64,000 nucleotides of DNA from Lichina pygmaea (GCA_963422465.1 OY730175.1:2294001-2358000); one strand, 5' to 3'; shown: positions 1-10,600, numbered from the stretch's first letter. Translations and numbers: made by a program. The notes: generated by a model not told the origin, from the sequence alone.

Positions 1-277
1 GTGCATGTAGGATCTTCTTGACATGCTGTTTGTGCTCCTCCAAGATTCCATTGGTGTATACCAAGATGTCGTTGATATAAGCGGTGACAAATATATCCAG
101 GTATTGTCAGAGGACAGTGTTAATAAGTGATTGGAATGTCGCCGGTGCATTTGTAAGGCCGAATGGCATCATGGTATACTTGTAGTGCCTGTACCTTGTA
201 CGAAAGGCTGTCTTCCATTCTTCACCGTCTTTCATCCTAACCAGGTTGAAAGCGCCTCAAATGTCAAACTTGGTAAA

Positions 278-1870
278 CTATTTGGCTCCTTGGATCTGGT
301 CTTGGATTTCTGATATCAATGGCAGCGGGTAACAGTTTTTTACTGTAATCGCATTTAGCTGCCGATAATCAACACACAGTCGAAGTTTGCTGTCTTTCTT
401 TGGCACAAACAATATCAGGTATCCAGCCGGTGATGTTGAAGGTCTTATGAACTCTTTTGCTAGGTTCTTGTCCAGGTAGTCTCTCAGGGCCTCAAGCTCT
501 TTTGCTGACAGAGTGTAGATAGGGCTGTGTGTGGGTTTTTTTCTGTCTTCCAGCGGAATCTTGTGGTCCCACTCCTGATGTTCCGGTAGTGTCATGATCG
601 CTGTTTCTTCGAACATCTCCTGGTATTCTTTATACTCACTTGGCAGCTGCGGTGCCTGAGTCTTGCCCACGGTGTCTTGCGTAGTGCAAAGTTGTTGTGT
701 TCGGGGCTTCATCCAGGCCACACAGGCCTCCCCGCGCTGGTGGTATTTCTTCCACTGTGTCAGTGAGATTTCTTTAATCATCACCCCTGGTTCTGACATG
801 ACCAGTGTCTCGTCCGGAAAGACTAGTTGCCTTCTTTTCCAGTCAATCCTTGGGTTTTGTTTTTCCAACCACGGAAGTCCTAATATAACTTCATGTGGTA
901 TCCGGACCAAGTTGAATTCTTCTGTTCTGATCGTCATGCTATGGACACTCAGTCTCAGGCTCTTGGTCTCCTTCGTCACTTGTCCCTTGTCTTTGGAGAG
1001 TGGTGTTCTGTCCACTACCGTCAACTGGTAGAGGTCTCTCTTGCCTTGGACTGGAACCTTGTTTCTTCTGGCAAAGCTTTCTGACATGAAGTTGCCAGTC
1101 ACACCAGAGTCAATCATGGCCTTAGCCAACCACCCATTGACTCTGATCTTGATGTGAAAATGCGGGCTGCAGGCTGTTGCGTCAAGACTCAGCTTGACTC
1201 CTTCCTCCCGGGGTGTTGTCTTGCCTCGCTTCTCAAGCTCTCTCTCGAACTGTCGGTCATCGATGCGAGCCGCAGTCTCAATCATTTCGTAGAGCTCGGT
1301 TGGTCGGTCTCCTCGCGTGATGTCGTCATTGACTTGTTCCTTGAGGTCTTGGTAGAATAGTGCTGTTAGTGCACTGTCTCCCCACTGGGTCCTCACTGCT
1401 AGTTGTTGGAACTTCGCCGTGAATTCCGATGCTGATCCAGTTTGCCGCAGTGCTTGGAGCTTTCGTTCCACATCTCTTTCCTTGTCGAGGATCCCAAACA
1501 TCTTTCTCATAGCTGTCTTAAAAGTTTTCAAGCTTCCCATGACCTGTCGGGTATTGTCTTCTTGCTCCTTGGGGTCTGCCTGATTGTCTAGGTAATCTCT
1601 TAAGTAGATGTTGAACCAAGCGAAGACTGGTCCTTCCAGGTAGAAGGCTGCAAATAGCACCTTCTCCTGGTCTGTTGGGAACTGGGCTGTGTTGAACCCA
1701 TAGTAGAGCTCCAGTTGTGAGAAGAACAACTCCAGTCCTCCCCTGGATCCATCATACCTCTTCAGGGCACCTACCTTCAAGGGCTTCGGGGGTAGGTTAA
1801 CAATAGGTGCCGCCTGGACAGCCTGGACTTGGGCTGCCTGGGAAGGGGTAGGGCTTCGTGGATCCACCAT
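278..1870 (-). CDS. Gag-protease-RT N-terminal segment of Gypsy-A copy A1
   Basis: This is the longest open frame in any LTR element of the window (530 codons). The first ~215 residues look like a retrotransposon gag, with an Ala/Gln-rich start followed by a helical capsid-like region. An aspartic-protease active-site motif, IDSGVTGNF, lies near residue 253. The beginning of reverse transcriptase (a run toward [18 protein letters not shown]) is at about residues 440-530. The start codon at 1870 lies 38 bases inside the 5' LTR edge, where gag normally begins. Gag and pol share one frame in this piece, as in many fungal chromoviruses. RT sequence continues into 1-277. It is a fossil element part, not a host gene. 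Confidence 0.85.
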   Translation of the reverse strand: MVDPRSPTPSQAAQVQAVQAAPIVNLPPKPLKVGALKRYDGSRGGLELFFSQLELYYGFNTAQFPTDQEKVLFAAFYLEGPVFAWFNIYLRDYLDNQADPKEQEDNTRQVMGSLKTFKTAMRKMFGILDKERDVERKLQALRQTGSASEFTAKFQQLAVRTQWGDSALTALFYQDLKEQVNDDITRGDRPTELYEMIETAARIDDRQFERELEKRGKTTPREEGVKLSLDATACSPHFHIKIRVNGWLAKAMIDSGVTGNFMSESFARRNKVPVQGKRDLYQLTVVDRTPLSKDKGQVTKETKSLRLSVHSMTIRTEEFNLVRIPHEVILGLPWLEKQNPRIDWKRRQLVFPDETLVMSEPGVMIKEISLTQWKKYHQRGEACVAWMKPRTQQLCTTQDTVGKTQAPQLPSEYKEYQEMFEETAIMTLPEHQEWDHKIPLEDRKKPTHSPIYTLSAKELEALRDYLDKNLAKEFIRPSTSPAGYLILFVPKKDSKLRLCVDYRQLNAITVKNCYPLPLISEIQDQIQGAK

Positions 1871-1908
1871 CGTATCAAGTTAGTGTCCTGTACGTTAGAG
1901 ACTGAAAC

Positions 1909-2401
1909 TGTTAAAGGCCAGGCTGGGTTCACACAGAAACCAGTACAGTCTGTTGCTTCGTGGGTGGATTCTTAGACAGGGACTTGGTAGAGGAATAGAC
2001 AGGTGGGGTAACTCTCCTGTGCTATTGTCTCTGTACGATGGGTTTGTATTGTGTTCAGCCTGGAGAGCTAATCCCTCCGGGCTCTTTGGGGGTCTTTATA
2101 CAGATGCCCCAAGGGGGGGGTCTCCTTGAGGGGTATCATCTTTTTGTGTGGACAAGCTCCTCGCTTAGCTCCTGCTTGTCCACCGGACGAGCTCCTCGCT
2201 TAGCTCCTGCTCGTCCACCAGACGAGCTCCTCGCTTAGCTCCTGCTCGTCCACCGGACAAGCTCCTCGCTTAGCTCCTGCTCGTCCACCGGACAAGCTCC
2301 TCGCTTAGCTCCTGCTTGTCCACCGGATCGGTCGGATGTTGTTCCGCATGACTAACACCTCTCCCTCGCTTACCTGGGCTGTTCCGGCCTAGGCCTTAAC
2401 A
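1909..2401 (-). repeat. 5' LTR of A1 (493 bp)
   Basis: Bounded by TGTTA...TAACA on the plus strand and matched by both LTRs of A2. A sense TATA-like box (TATAAAG on the minus strand) is at 2094-2100. The tandem array at 2150-2324 lies upstream of that box in the direction of gag-pol transcription. It has one more repeat unit than the A2 LTRs (five against four), which explains most of its extra length. Confidence 0.92.
2150..2324. repeat. Tandem array, five 35-bp units, in A1 LTR
   Basis: Five head-to-tail 35-bp units. Each begins GGACAAGC or GGACGAGC and ends with its reverse complement (GCTTGTCC or GCTCGTCC) plus a short CACC-type spacer, so every unit is itself an inverted repeat with 8-bp arms about 16 bp apart. 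In two of the units both arms carry the compensating change, so the symmetry is kept. Confidence 0.9.
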
Positions 2402-5400
2402 GTTTGGTGAAGCTCTGCTTGATATTCTGATGTTCACATGTTGTCCAAAATTGGCAAAAAATAGTGATTCCTTTGTTGAGTCTGATCTGTGCTGGTTGAT
2501 TGCCAGCTGTGCCACTGGTAATAACTGTACCCAATTGCTGTGGGTCTGGTTGATGTAATACTGTAAGTAAGTCTCCAGGACTTGGTTTCTTCACTCTATC
2601 TGGCTATCAGTTCGTGGGTGATAGGCTGTAGATATTTTGGGTTTTGTTCCTATGGCTGCACTGATTGTCTTCCAGTAGTTGGATGTGAAGAGTTTGTCTC
2701 TGTCTGTAATGATCATGATTGGAACTCTGTGGTCTCTGACCAATCTGTCCAGTAAGAGGTGTCCTAACTGTTCTGCTGTGTGGGTCTTCTTGAATAGTAC
2801 TGCTATTAGATATTTTGTGAATCTGTCCACTATCACCATAATCAAGTTGTAGGTGATTCCTGTGACTGGGTCTTTGGACTTGGGTAGCTTTGTGATGAAG
2901 TCTATTGACATGTCTTCCCACAAGCCTCTTGGTATTGTGTTTGGGTGTCCTTCTCTGTATGGCTTATGTCTTCCATGTTTGTTTTTCTGGCATAGTAGAC
3001 ACTTGCTAATGTAGCTTGTGACATGTTGTCAGAGGTTAATAACATTGTTCCCTGCCTGTTGGATAAGGTCTGTGGTCTTGGAGATTCCTGGGTGACTATG
3101 TACTGGATTATCATGGTAGTTCCTTATTAGTTCTTCAATGTCTTCTGCTGTGAGCTTGTTGATCTGTGGTTGAGGCACCAGGTTTCCTTGCTGGTCCTGC
3201 TGTAAGATTGTTCCTTGGTGTTCATCATCTTCCATGTAGTCTTTTTGTCAGCTTAGTGTGTCTGCTCTCCTGTTGTCTTATCTAGGGGTGTACAAGATCT
3301 TGAACTTGTGTTGCCCTAGGAGTTCAGCCTATCTGACTTGCTGTCTGTTCAGCTTCTTGGTTGTTGTGAATATTGTCAGATTCTTGTGGTCTGTGAGAAC
3401 AGTGAGTTCAGAACTACTTTCCATGTACACTCTCCAGTGTTCAAGTGTGTTGACAACTACCAGTAGCTCTTTATCGTGGATATCATAGTTTTGTTCCACT
3501 TGTGTTATTTTTCGTGAGTAGTAGGCAACTGGGTGCCACTTGCTGTCTGCCTGTTGGTATAGACATGCTCCCACTGCCTGATCTGAAGTGTCTGTCTTGA
3601 TTCATGTTGGTTGGCCTGTCTTGAAGTTGAGGAGAACTGGTTCCTTGGCGCAAGTGTTCTTGAGCTGTTGGAATACTTTTTGTTGTCTCTCTGTCCACCA
3701 GTACTCCATGTCCTTCTTTGTGAGTTCTGTCAGTGGTGTTGCCATCTGTGAGTAGTTCTTAATAAACTGTCAGTTGAAGTTGGCAAATCCTAGAAAAGCT
3801 TGTACTTCCTTAACTGATGTCAGTGTTGGCTATTACTGAATCACTTTGATTTTCTCAGGGTCAATCTTGATCTCTTCAATCCCTATGATGTATCTGAGGA
3901 ATTTAACTTCCAGTTTGTTGAACTTGTATTTCTTCAGGTTGAGCTTGAGCTCTACCTCTTGTAGGTATCGTAGAACATCCTTCACATGTTTGGTGTGTTC
4001 CTGTTGCGTGTTCAAGTAGACAAGAATGTTGTCCAGGTAGGTGATAGCTGTTTGGTCCAGGTGTGCTCTGATGACGTTATTGATCAATGCTTGACATATT
4101 GCTGATGTGTTTGTGAGTCTGAATAGTATAACCAGATACTTGTAGTATCTGTATCAGGTTCTGAAGACTGTCTTCCATTCTTCTCCTTCTTTCATGCATA
4201 TCAGATTGTATACTTCTTTCAAGTCCAGCTTGGTAAAGATTGTAGCTTGGCTGATCCTGTCTCGCAATTTGTTCGCATTTGGCAACAGATACCAGTTCTT
4301 GATGGTAATGTTGTTGAGTTTTCTGTAATCCACACAAAGTTGAAGACTTCTGTCTTTCTTTGGTGCAAATAGTATCAGGTATCCTGCTGGTGATTGAGAT
4401 TCTTGAATGAAACTCTTTTTCAGGTTTTCCTCCAGGTACTTGCGAAGTACTTGGAGCTCTTTCTCTGATAACTGGTAAATTGGTCCAAATCCTGGCTCTG
4501 TCCCTGGTTGCAACTTGATCTTATGATCCCAAGGTTGGTGCTTAGGCAACACTGCTGTTGTTGTCTCTTCCTGAAAGAGGTTATCATACCCAGGTCAGTA
4601 CTCTTCAGAGATCTCCAGAGAGTTAACAACTTCCTTTCTCTTCATCTCTGACTGTTTGGCCACCTGGTTCTGGGGTGTGCCTGTCAAGGTGGACCTCTTC
4701 TCTTGAGAGTTGTCCTTTCTGTCAGTGAGGTTCCACTGAGGACTCCTTCCCTTATCTGTCCACACCTGCGGCTGGTAACAGGTCTGAGCTGTGTTGTTAG
4801 TGCAGTTCCTAAACGTAAGTACTCCTGTCCTCCAGTTAACAACTGGGTTGTGCTTCTTTAGCCAAGGCATCCCCAAATAGATATCCTGAGTGGCCAACTT
4901 GACAATATCAAGGTAGATCCTTTCAGCATAGTGTCTGGTAACTATTTCCATTGGCTGTGTCTTATGGCAGACTAGCTCTGTCTGTCTATTTACTATCGCG
5001 AGCTGATAGAGCTACTGCTTGCGTCTCCTTCCAGTGCCAAGAGTGTTGTAAAGTTATCTCAAGATGTAGTTTCCACTGGCTCCAGAGTCAACAAGTGTGT
5101 ATGTCTGTACTGGTGTGTTGGTGTGTAGTGACACAGGCAATCACAGGTGCTTTGTGTTGCTAGGGGTCATGTTGTTGAGCTCCCAATGTTGCCCCTTGAC
5201 AAGGGAGTTCAGTCTTTTCCTGATTGAAGTGTTTTTCCACTGACTGGACAATGGATCCAGCTATTCCCATCAGTTCTGAGGAATCTGTTCATGAATTTGT
5301 CTTGCTGATGCTTGTCACATCCAGGCTTGAGGCAGTACTGCCAATTGTTGATGTAGCAGTTGTTGTTGTTGCCTTGCTGTAGGAACATGAGGTGTTTGTG

Positions 5401-5456
5401 CCAATCATGTGTGTGCCTGGGGAATGTGGTGTGTTGGTGTTTGTCCCAAAGATAGA
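2402..5456 (-). pseudogene. B2 pol segment: integrase, RNase H, RT, protease (fossil)
   Basis: Reading from high to low coordinates, the domains are in Ty3/Gypsy order. The aspartic protease and its downstream region lie at about 4595-5130, reverse transcriptase at about 3833-4552, RNase H at about 3329-3700, the integrase zinc-binding region at about 2900-3235 and the integrase core at about 2402-2923 (SIDFITKLPKSKDPVTGITY, DRDKLFTSNYWKT). The same blocks recur in B1, B4, B5, C1, C2 and C3. The coding potential is a set of short open pieces, and I treat the interval as a decayed polyprotein gene. Confidence 0.85.
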
Positions 5457-5692
5457 TGTTGTGGTCTGTACTGTACTGTCCTATCCGAGTATATGATTAG
5501 GGTGAGAGGTGGAAGGTAGGTTGGTTCTCGCAGGAGAGGAGTGTCAAGGAGTGTGAAGGGGTTTGGTGGAACATGGTGGTGGTGACACCTGATCAACAGC
5601 TTCGTACAAAAGGATTGTATTGAAGTAGATCTAGTTGTCTGGATCACAACATGAGTTGAAGACGATTGTTCCATAGGGGAACTATTGCCAGA

Positions 5693-5700
5693 CTATATAG
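5693..5700 (-). promoter_or_regulatory. Sense TATA-like box of B-type LTR
   Basis: CTATATAG (self-complementary) lies directly downstream of the array in the gag-pol direction. It is conserved in B and C LTRs (for example 27924-27931 and 44402-44409). Its role as the core promoter for gag-pol is inferred from position. Confidence 0.55.
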
Positions 5701-5710
5701 TGCTCAATTT

Positions 5711-5932
5711 GTGAGCACAGTGAGCTCTGCTCACTTTGCTCACTCGGTGAGATCAGTGAGCTCTGCTTACTTTGCTCACAGTTCATGCACGCTGCGGCAA
5801 GCTGGGTGAGCTCTGCTCACTTTGCTCCCTTGTTCATGCACGCTGCGGCAAGCTGGGTGAGCTCTGCTCACTTTGCTCACTTTTCATACACGCTACAGTG
5901 AGCTGGGTGAGCTCTGCTCACTTTGCTCACTT
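5711..5932. repeat. Tandem array of ~51-bp units in B1 3' LTR
   Basis: Every unit contains GTGAGCTCTGCTCAC, an inverted repeat of GTGAGC around TCT, followed by TTTGCTCAC. The longer units add a TTCATGCACGCTGCGG-type linker. The number of units differs between LTRs and accounts for most of the length differences among B LTRs. Confidence 0.88.
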
Positions 5933-5978
5933 GTTTGTGCATAGGCATGCTGCGGCAAGTACTCTCTGGTTTGTCTCG

Positions 5979-5994
5979 CCAGTCACGTGACTGG
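5979..5994. promoter_or_regulatory. Perfect 16-bp palindrome with E-box CACGTG
   Basis: CCAGTCACGTGACTGG reads the same on both strands and contains TCACGTGA, a typical bHLH target. The equivalents at 11901-11916 and 62724-62739 keep the CACGTG core. Some other B LTRs carry a CACATG-type variant. Family C keeps a 10-bp version, GTCACGTGAC, at 28180-28189. Confidence 0.6.
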
Positions 5995-6053
5995 TTCCTG
6001 TGCCACGCTGTCTGGTACTTCTGTCCAGTATCCTGTCTGCTGCTTTCTGTGAG

Positions 6054-6062
6054 TATATAAAG
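6054..6062 (+). promoter_or_regulatory. Antisense-facing TATA box in B1 3' LTR
   Basis: TATATAAAG on the plus strand lies 25 bases before the inner LTR edge (6087), so initiation would fall near the LTR boundary and run into the antisense ORF that begins at about 6118. Family C has TATAAATA in the same place (28253-28260). Promoter activity is inferred from position and sequence. Confidence 0.6.
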
Positions 6063-6117
6063 ACTGTGTTCCTCCTTGGTCATAACACTATCCTCCTCTC
6101 CATCTTTCATCATCTTG

Positions 6118-6615
6118 ATGAAATCTGGTCATACCTCCAAAGTCATGTGCGACTGTTAGCTGAACTCAGCTTGCTGCTCAAATCTGCGATCAGGGTTTTG
6201 TTTCGTGTACGCCCTGCGACTTTTGTGTTCTTCGTGGTCATCTGTGCTTCCAGATGTCAGGAGAAGACAATAAGTTGAAATGTGCTGCGTGCACTCAGCG
6301 CAGAAGGTCTTGTGTCTCTGTGTCCTGGGAATCTCTGAACATGTCCCAGGACAACCTCTGTGAGGATGTGGCCACTGACAAGGCAACACGCAACACACTC
6401 TTTGAACAACTTGCCACAGTGCAGGCTTATCTGTCTTGGAAGTGAAAGGTGTTGGAGAGTGCTGAGGTCTGTGTGAGGCAGAAGCTTCAGTGCTTGGTGA
6501 AAGAGATGGAGTCGGATGGCAAGGATTTGACTTGATCAGTCATTGACACGTCTCTCCTGCAGACTGAGCTGTTCAGTCCTACTCCTGCTGAAACTGTCGC
6601 AGAAGAAGCTGGCAG
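6118..6615 (+). pseudogene. Antisense Zn2Cys6-like ORF of B1 (fossil)
   Basis: This ORF runs opposite to gag-pol, starting about 30 bases inside the 3' LTR edge and ending tail-to-tail with the last codons of pol. One open stretch contains six cysteine codons between 6215 and 6313 in the order C-x2-C-x6-C-x11-C-x2-C-x6-C, which fits the spacing of the fungal Zn(II)2Cys6 binuclear cluster. The second half reads KCAACTQRRRSC. It is followed by SWESLNMSQDNL and a region with leucines at heptad-like spacing (LFEQLATVQ), suggesting a coiled coil. B4 (35890-36255), B5, C1, C2 and A2 have equivalents. Short proteins of this type are, from memory, often annotated as hypothetical in filamentous fungi. 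DNA binding is inference. Confidence 0.7.
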
Positions 6616-7610
6616 TTCAGGAGGTTCTTGAGTGGTTCCCAGGTATTTTCCGAGTCTGGGTATCCTTTCCACTTGACAAGGTATTGCTGACCTTTTCTAG
6701 CCAGGATCTGTTCAACTTCAAACTCTTGTTCTTCTTCAGGTTGATAATGGAATATTTCCTGCAAGGGTGTGCTCTGGTCAGCTGGTTCAATCATCAACAT
6801 ATGAAAGTTTGGATAGACTCTGGCATCCCTTGGTACTTGTATCTTGATGTTGACTGGTCCTGTTCTTTCTTCGACTGAAAATAGTCTGACCTTGATGTTG
6901 TCAAGTTTCTTTGTCTTTGGTTTCTTTGTTTTCCAATTTCTTGTGAGGAGGTAGACTTTATCCCCCTTCTTTAGCTGAGATGCTATTTTCAATTTCTTGT
7001 CTATTTGACATTGTATTCTTTCTGAGGTCTCTTGAAGGTAGTGCCTTATCATTGTGTGTGTTTGTTGTAGGAGCTTGTCATGTTGGAGTGCTTTCTCCAT
7101 GTTTGGTGAAGCTCTGCTTGGCATCCCGATGTTCACATGTTGTCCAAAATTGGCAAAAAATGGTGATTCCTTTGTTGAGTCTGATCTGTGCTGGTTGATT
7201 GCCAGCTGTGCCACCAGTAGTAACTGTACCCAATTGCTGTGGGTCTGGTTGATGTAATACTGTAAGTAAGTCTCCAGGACTTGGTTTACTTGCTCTGTCT
7301 GGCTGTCAGTTCGTGGGTGATAGGCCGTAGACATTTTGGGTTTTGTTCCTATGGCTGCACTGATTGTCTTCCAGTAGTTGGATGTGAAGAGTTTGTCTCT
7401 GTCTGTAATGATCATGATTGGAACTCTGTGGTCTCTGACCAATCTGTCCAGTAAGAGGTGTCCCAACTGTTCTGCTGTGTGGGTCTCCCTGAATAGTACT
7501 GCTATTAGATATTTTGTGAATCTGTCCACTATCACCATAATCAAGTTGTAGGTGATTCCTGTGACTGGGTCTTTGGACTTGGGTAGCTTTGTGATGAAGT
7601 CTATTGACAT
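6579..7610 (-). CDS. Integrase core plus chromodomain, C-terminal pol piece of B1
   Basis: An open piece of 343 codons. Residues 1-170 are an integrase core with SIDFITKLPKSKDPVTGITY, IVDRFTKY, ITDRDKLFTSNYWKT, STAYHPRTDSQTEQVNQ and NWVQLLLVAQLAINQ. The next ~110 residues are the basic integrase C-terminus (KKGDKVYLLTRNWKTKK). A chromodomain closes the piece ([34 protein letters not shown]) at about residues 285-330. In chromoviruses such chromodomains steer integration to methylated-H3K9 heterochromatin. The 3' end overlaps the antisense ORF tail-to-tail. It is part of a fossil element. Confidence 0.88.
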   Translation of the reverse strand: MSIDFITKLPKSKDPVTGITYNLIMVIVDRFTKYLIAVLFRETHTAEQLGHLLLDRLVRDHRVPIMIITDRDKLFTSNYWKTISAAIGTKPKMSTAYHPRTDSQTEQVNQVLETYLQYYINQTHSNWVQLLLVAQLAINQHRSDSTKESPFFANFGQHVNIGMPSRASPNMEKALQHDKLLQQTHTMIRHYLQETSERIQCQIDKKLKIASQLKKGDKVYLLTRNWKTKKPKTKKLDNIKVRLFSVEERTGPVNIKIQVPRDARVYPNFHMLMIEPADQSTPLQEIFHYQPEEEQEFEVEQILARKGQQYLVKWKGYPDSENTWEPLKNLLNCQLLLRQFQQE

Positions 7611-10600
7611 ATCTTCCCACAGGCCTCTTGGTATCCTGTTCGGGTGTTCTTCTCTGTATGGCTTATATCTTCTATGTTTGTTTTTCTGGCATAGTAGACA
7701 CTTGCTGATGTAGTTTGTGACATGTTGTCAGAGGTTAATGACATTGTTCTCTGCCTATTAGATAAAGTCTGTGGTCTTGGAGATTCCTGGGTGACTATGT
7801 GCTGGATTATCATGGTAGTTCCTTATTAGTTCTTCAGTGTCTTCTGCTGTGAGCTTGTTGATCTGTGGTTAAGGCACCAGGTTTCCTTGCTAGTCCTGCT
7901 GTAAGATCATTCCTTAGTGTTCATCATCTTCCATGTGGTCTTTTCGTCAGCTTAGTGTATCTGCTCTCCTATTGTCTTGTCCAGGGGTGTACAAGATTTT
8001 GAACTTGTGTTGCCCTAGGAGTTCAGCCCATCTGACTTGCCATCTGTTCAGCTTCTTGGTTATCATGAACATTGTTAGATTCTTGTAGTCTGTGAGAACA
8101 GTGAGTTCAGAACTGCTTTCTGTGTACACTCTCCAGTGTTCAAGTGTGTTGACAACTGCCAGTAGCTCTTTGTTGTGGATATCATAGTTTTGTTCCCCTT
8201 GTGTTATTTTTCATGAGTAGTAGGCAACTTGGTGCCACTTGCCGTCTGCCTGTTGGTATAGATATGCTCCCACTGCCTGATCTGAAGTGTCTGTCTTGAT
8301 TTGTGTCGGTTGGCCTGTCTTGAAGTTGAGGAGAACTGGTTCCTTGGCGCAAGTGTCCTTGAGCTGTTGGAATACTTTTTGTTGTCTCTCCATCCACCAG
8401 TACTCCACATCCTTCTTTGTGAGTTCTGTCAGTGGTGTTGCCATCTGTGAGTAGTTCTTAATAAACTGTCAGTTGAAGTTGGCAAATCCTAGGAAGGCTT
8501 GTACTTTCTTAACTGATGTCATTGTTGGCTATTGCTGAATCAGTTTAATTTTCTCAGAGTCAATCTTGATCTCTTTGATCCCTATGATGTATCTGAGAAA
8601 TTCAACTTCCGGTTTGTTGAACTTGCATTTCTTTGGGTTGAGCTTGAGCCCTACCTGTTGTAGGTATTGTAGAACATCCTTCACATGTTTGGTATGTTCC
8701 TGTTGCGTGTTCGAGTAGACAAGAATGTTGTCTAGGTAGATGATAGCTGTTTGGTCCAGGTGTGCTCTGATGATGTTGTTGATCAATGTTTGACATGTTG
8801 CTGGTGCATTTGTGAGTCTGAATGGCATAACCAGATACTTGTAGTGTCTGTATCAGGTTCTGAAGGCTGTCTTCCATTCTTCTCCTTCTTTCATGCATAT
8901 CAGGTTTTATGCTCCTTTCAAGTCCAGCTTGGTAAAGATTGTAGCTTGGCTGATCCTGTCTCACAATTTGTTCGCATTTGGCAACAGATATCAGTTCTTG
9001 ATGGTAATGTTGTTGAGTTTCCTGTAATCCACACAAAGTCGAAGACTTCTGTCTTTCTTTGGTGCAAATAGTATCAGGTATTCTGCTGGCGATTGAGATT
9101 CTTGAATGAAACTCTTTTTCAGATTTTCCTCCAGGTACTCGCAAAGTACTTGGAGCTCTTTCTCTGATAACTGGTAAATTGGTCCAAATCCTGGCTCTGT
9201 CCCTGGTTATAACTTGATCTCATGATCCCAAGGTTGGTGCTTAGGCAACACTGCTGTTGTTGTCTCTTCCTGAAAGAGGTTATCATACCCAGGTCAGTAC
9301 TCTTCAGAGATCTCCAGAGGGTTAACAACTTCCTCTCTCTTCATCTCTGACTGTTTGGCCACCTGGTTCTGGGGTGTGCCTGTCAAGGCAGACCTCTTCT
9401 CTTGAGAGTTGTTCTTTCTGTTGGTGAGGTTCCACTGAGGACTTCTTCCCTCATCTGTCCACACCTTCTGCGGCTGGTAACAGGTCTGAGCTGTGTTGTT
9501 AGTGCAGTTCCTAAATGTGAGTACTCCTGTTGTCCAGTTAACAACTGGGTTGTGCTTCTTTAGCCAAGGCATCCCCAAATAGATATCCTGAGTGGCCAAC
9601 TCAACAATATCAAGGTGGATCCTTTCAGCATAGTGTCTGGTAACTATTTCCATTGGCTGCGTCTCATGGCAGACTAGCTCTGTCTGTCTATTTGCTATCG
9701 TGAGCTGATAGGGCTGCTGCTTGCGTCTCCTTCCAGTGCCAAGAGTATCGTAAAGTTGTCTCAAGATGTAGTTTCCACTGGCTCCAGAGTCAACAAGTGT
9801 GTATGTCTGTACTGGCGTGTTGGCGTGTAGTGACACAGGCAATCGCAGGTGCTTTGTGTTGCTAGGAGTCATGTTGTTGAGCTCCTGATGTCACCCCTTG
9901 ACAAGGGAGTTCAGTCTTTTCCTGATTGAAGTGTCTTTCCACTGACTGGGCAATAGGTCTACCCATTTCCATCAGTTCTGAGGAATCTGTTCATGAATTT
10001 GTCTTGCTGATGCTTGCCACATCCAGGCTTGAGGCAGTACTGCCAATTGTCAACATAGCAGTTGTGGTTGTTGCCTTGCTGTAGGAACATGAGGCTTTTG
10101 TGCCAATCATGTGTGTGCCCAGGGAATGTGGTGTGTTGGCATTTGTCCCAAAGGTGGATCTCACACGCATCCTTCTCGCAATTGACCCAATGCTTGTGGC
10201 AGGTGGCGTGGTAGGGTGAATGTCCTCTATACCTTTGTAGTTGTTCGTGGTAGGTGCAGTAGTACTTTGTGCAAAACCTCCACTGTAGTTCGCTGTGCTG
10301 TAGATTTTGTGAGTCTATGCTGTAAGCATAGCTTCCTTGTGGTATTTCTTCTTTGATAGACACGGGTTTGTCTCAGTCCCTATCAGAGGTAGTTAAGGAC
10401 TCCTGTCCCTTGTCCTGACCTATCTGTTCTGGTAGGTCCTTGCCTCCTGATGTTGCCAGTTGGTGGGCTGCTCCCAATATCTGATCGTAGTTGTCCTATT
10501 GTTCAAGAGATAGCTGAGCCTCTCATGGTGGGTCCTCTGGCTTGATGATATTTCAGTCTCTGTCAAGTCTATTAAGTTGCTGTCAGTACACCTTGTTCTT

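Larger units (their letters stand above)
1..2401 (-). mobile_element. Ty3/Gypsy family A, copy A1 (5' part; runs off the left edge)
   Basis: Fossil LTR retrotransposon on the minus strand. Only its 5' LTR, gag, protease and the beginning of reverse transcriptase are inside the window. It is inserted in element B2, whose pol sequence resumes at 2402. The right-hand TSD should be GTTTG (2402-2406), but its partner is off the window. Family membership is shown by near-identity of LTR and coding sequence to the complete copy A2 at 17783-24061. The copy cannot be called whole because it is cut by the window. Confidence 0.9.
5457..6087 (-). repeat. 3' LTR of B1 (631 bp)
   Basis: Starts TGTTGTGG and ends CATAACA on the plus strand. 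From left to right it holds the downstream LTR part (shared with family C), a sense TATA-like box at 5693-5700, the 51-bp tandem array, a palindromic E-box at 5979-5994, and an antisense-facing TATA box at 6054-6062. A polypurine tract of the minus strand (plus strand CTATCCTCCTCTCC) begins immediately at 6088. Confidence 0.92.

Noticed and set aside
2607-2921. 104-codon second frame inside integrase (also 7306, 34823, 45982, 58115)
   Set aside because: A shifted reading of the conserved integrase core; it has no independent features.
5711-5932. Regularly spaced direct repeats that might suggest CRISPR-like arrays (also 2150-2324 and 27969-28160)
   Set aside because: No unique spacers, units are head-to-tail, they lie inside TSD-flanked LTRs, and the genome looks fungal.
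5772-5990. Open frames across LTR arrays with repeats such as GELCSLCSLVHA or KTGEIVLMLHA (also 25003-25272, 27931-28188, 44394-44735)
   Set aside because: The unit length is a multiple of three or near it, so the frame stays open by chance. They are absent as proteins outside the array.
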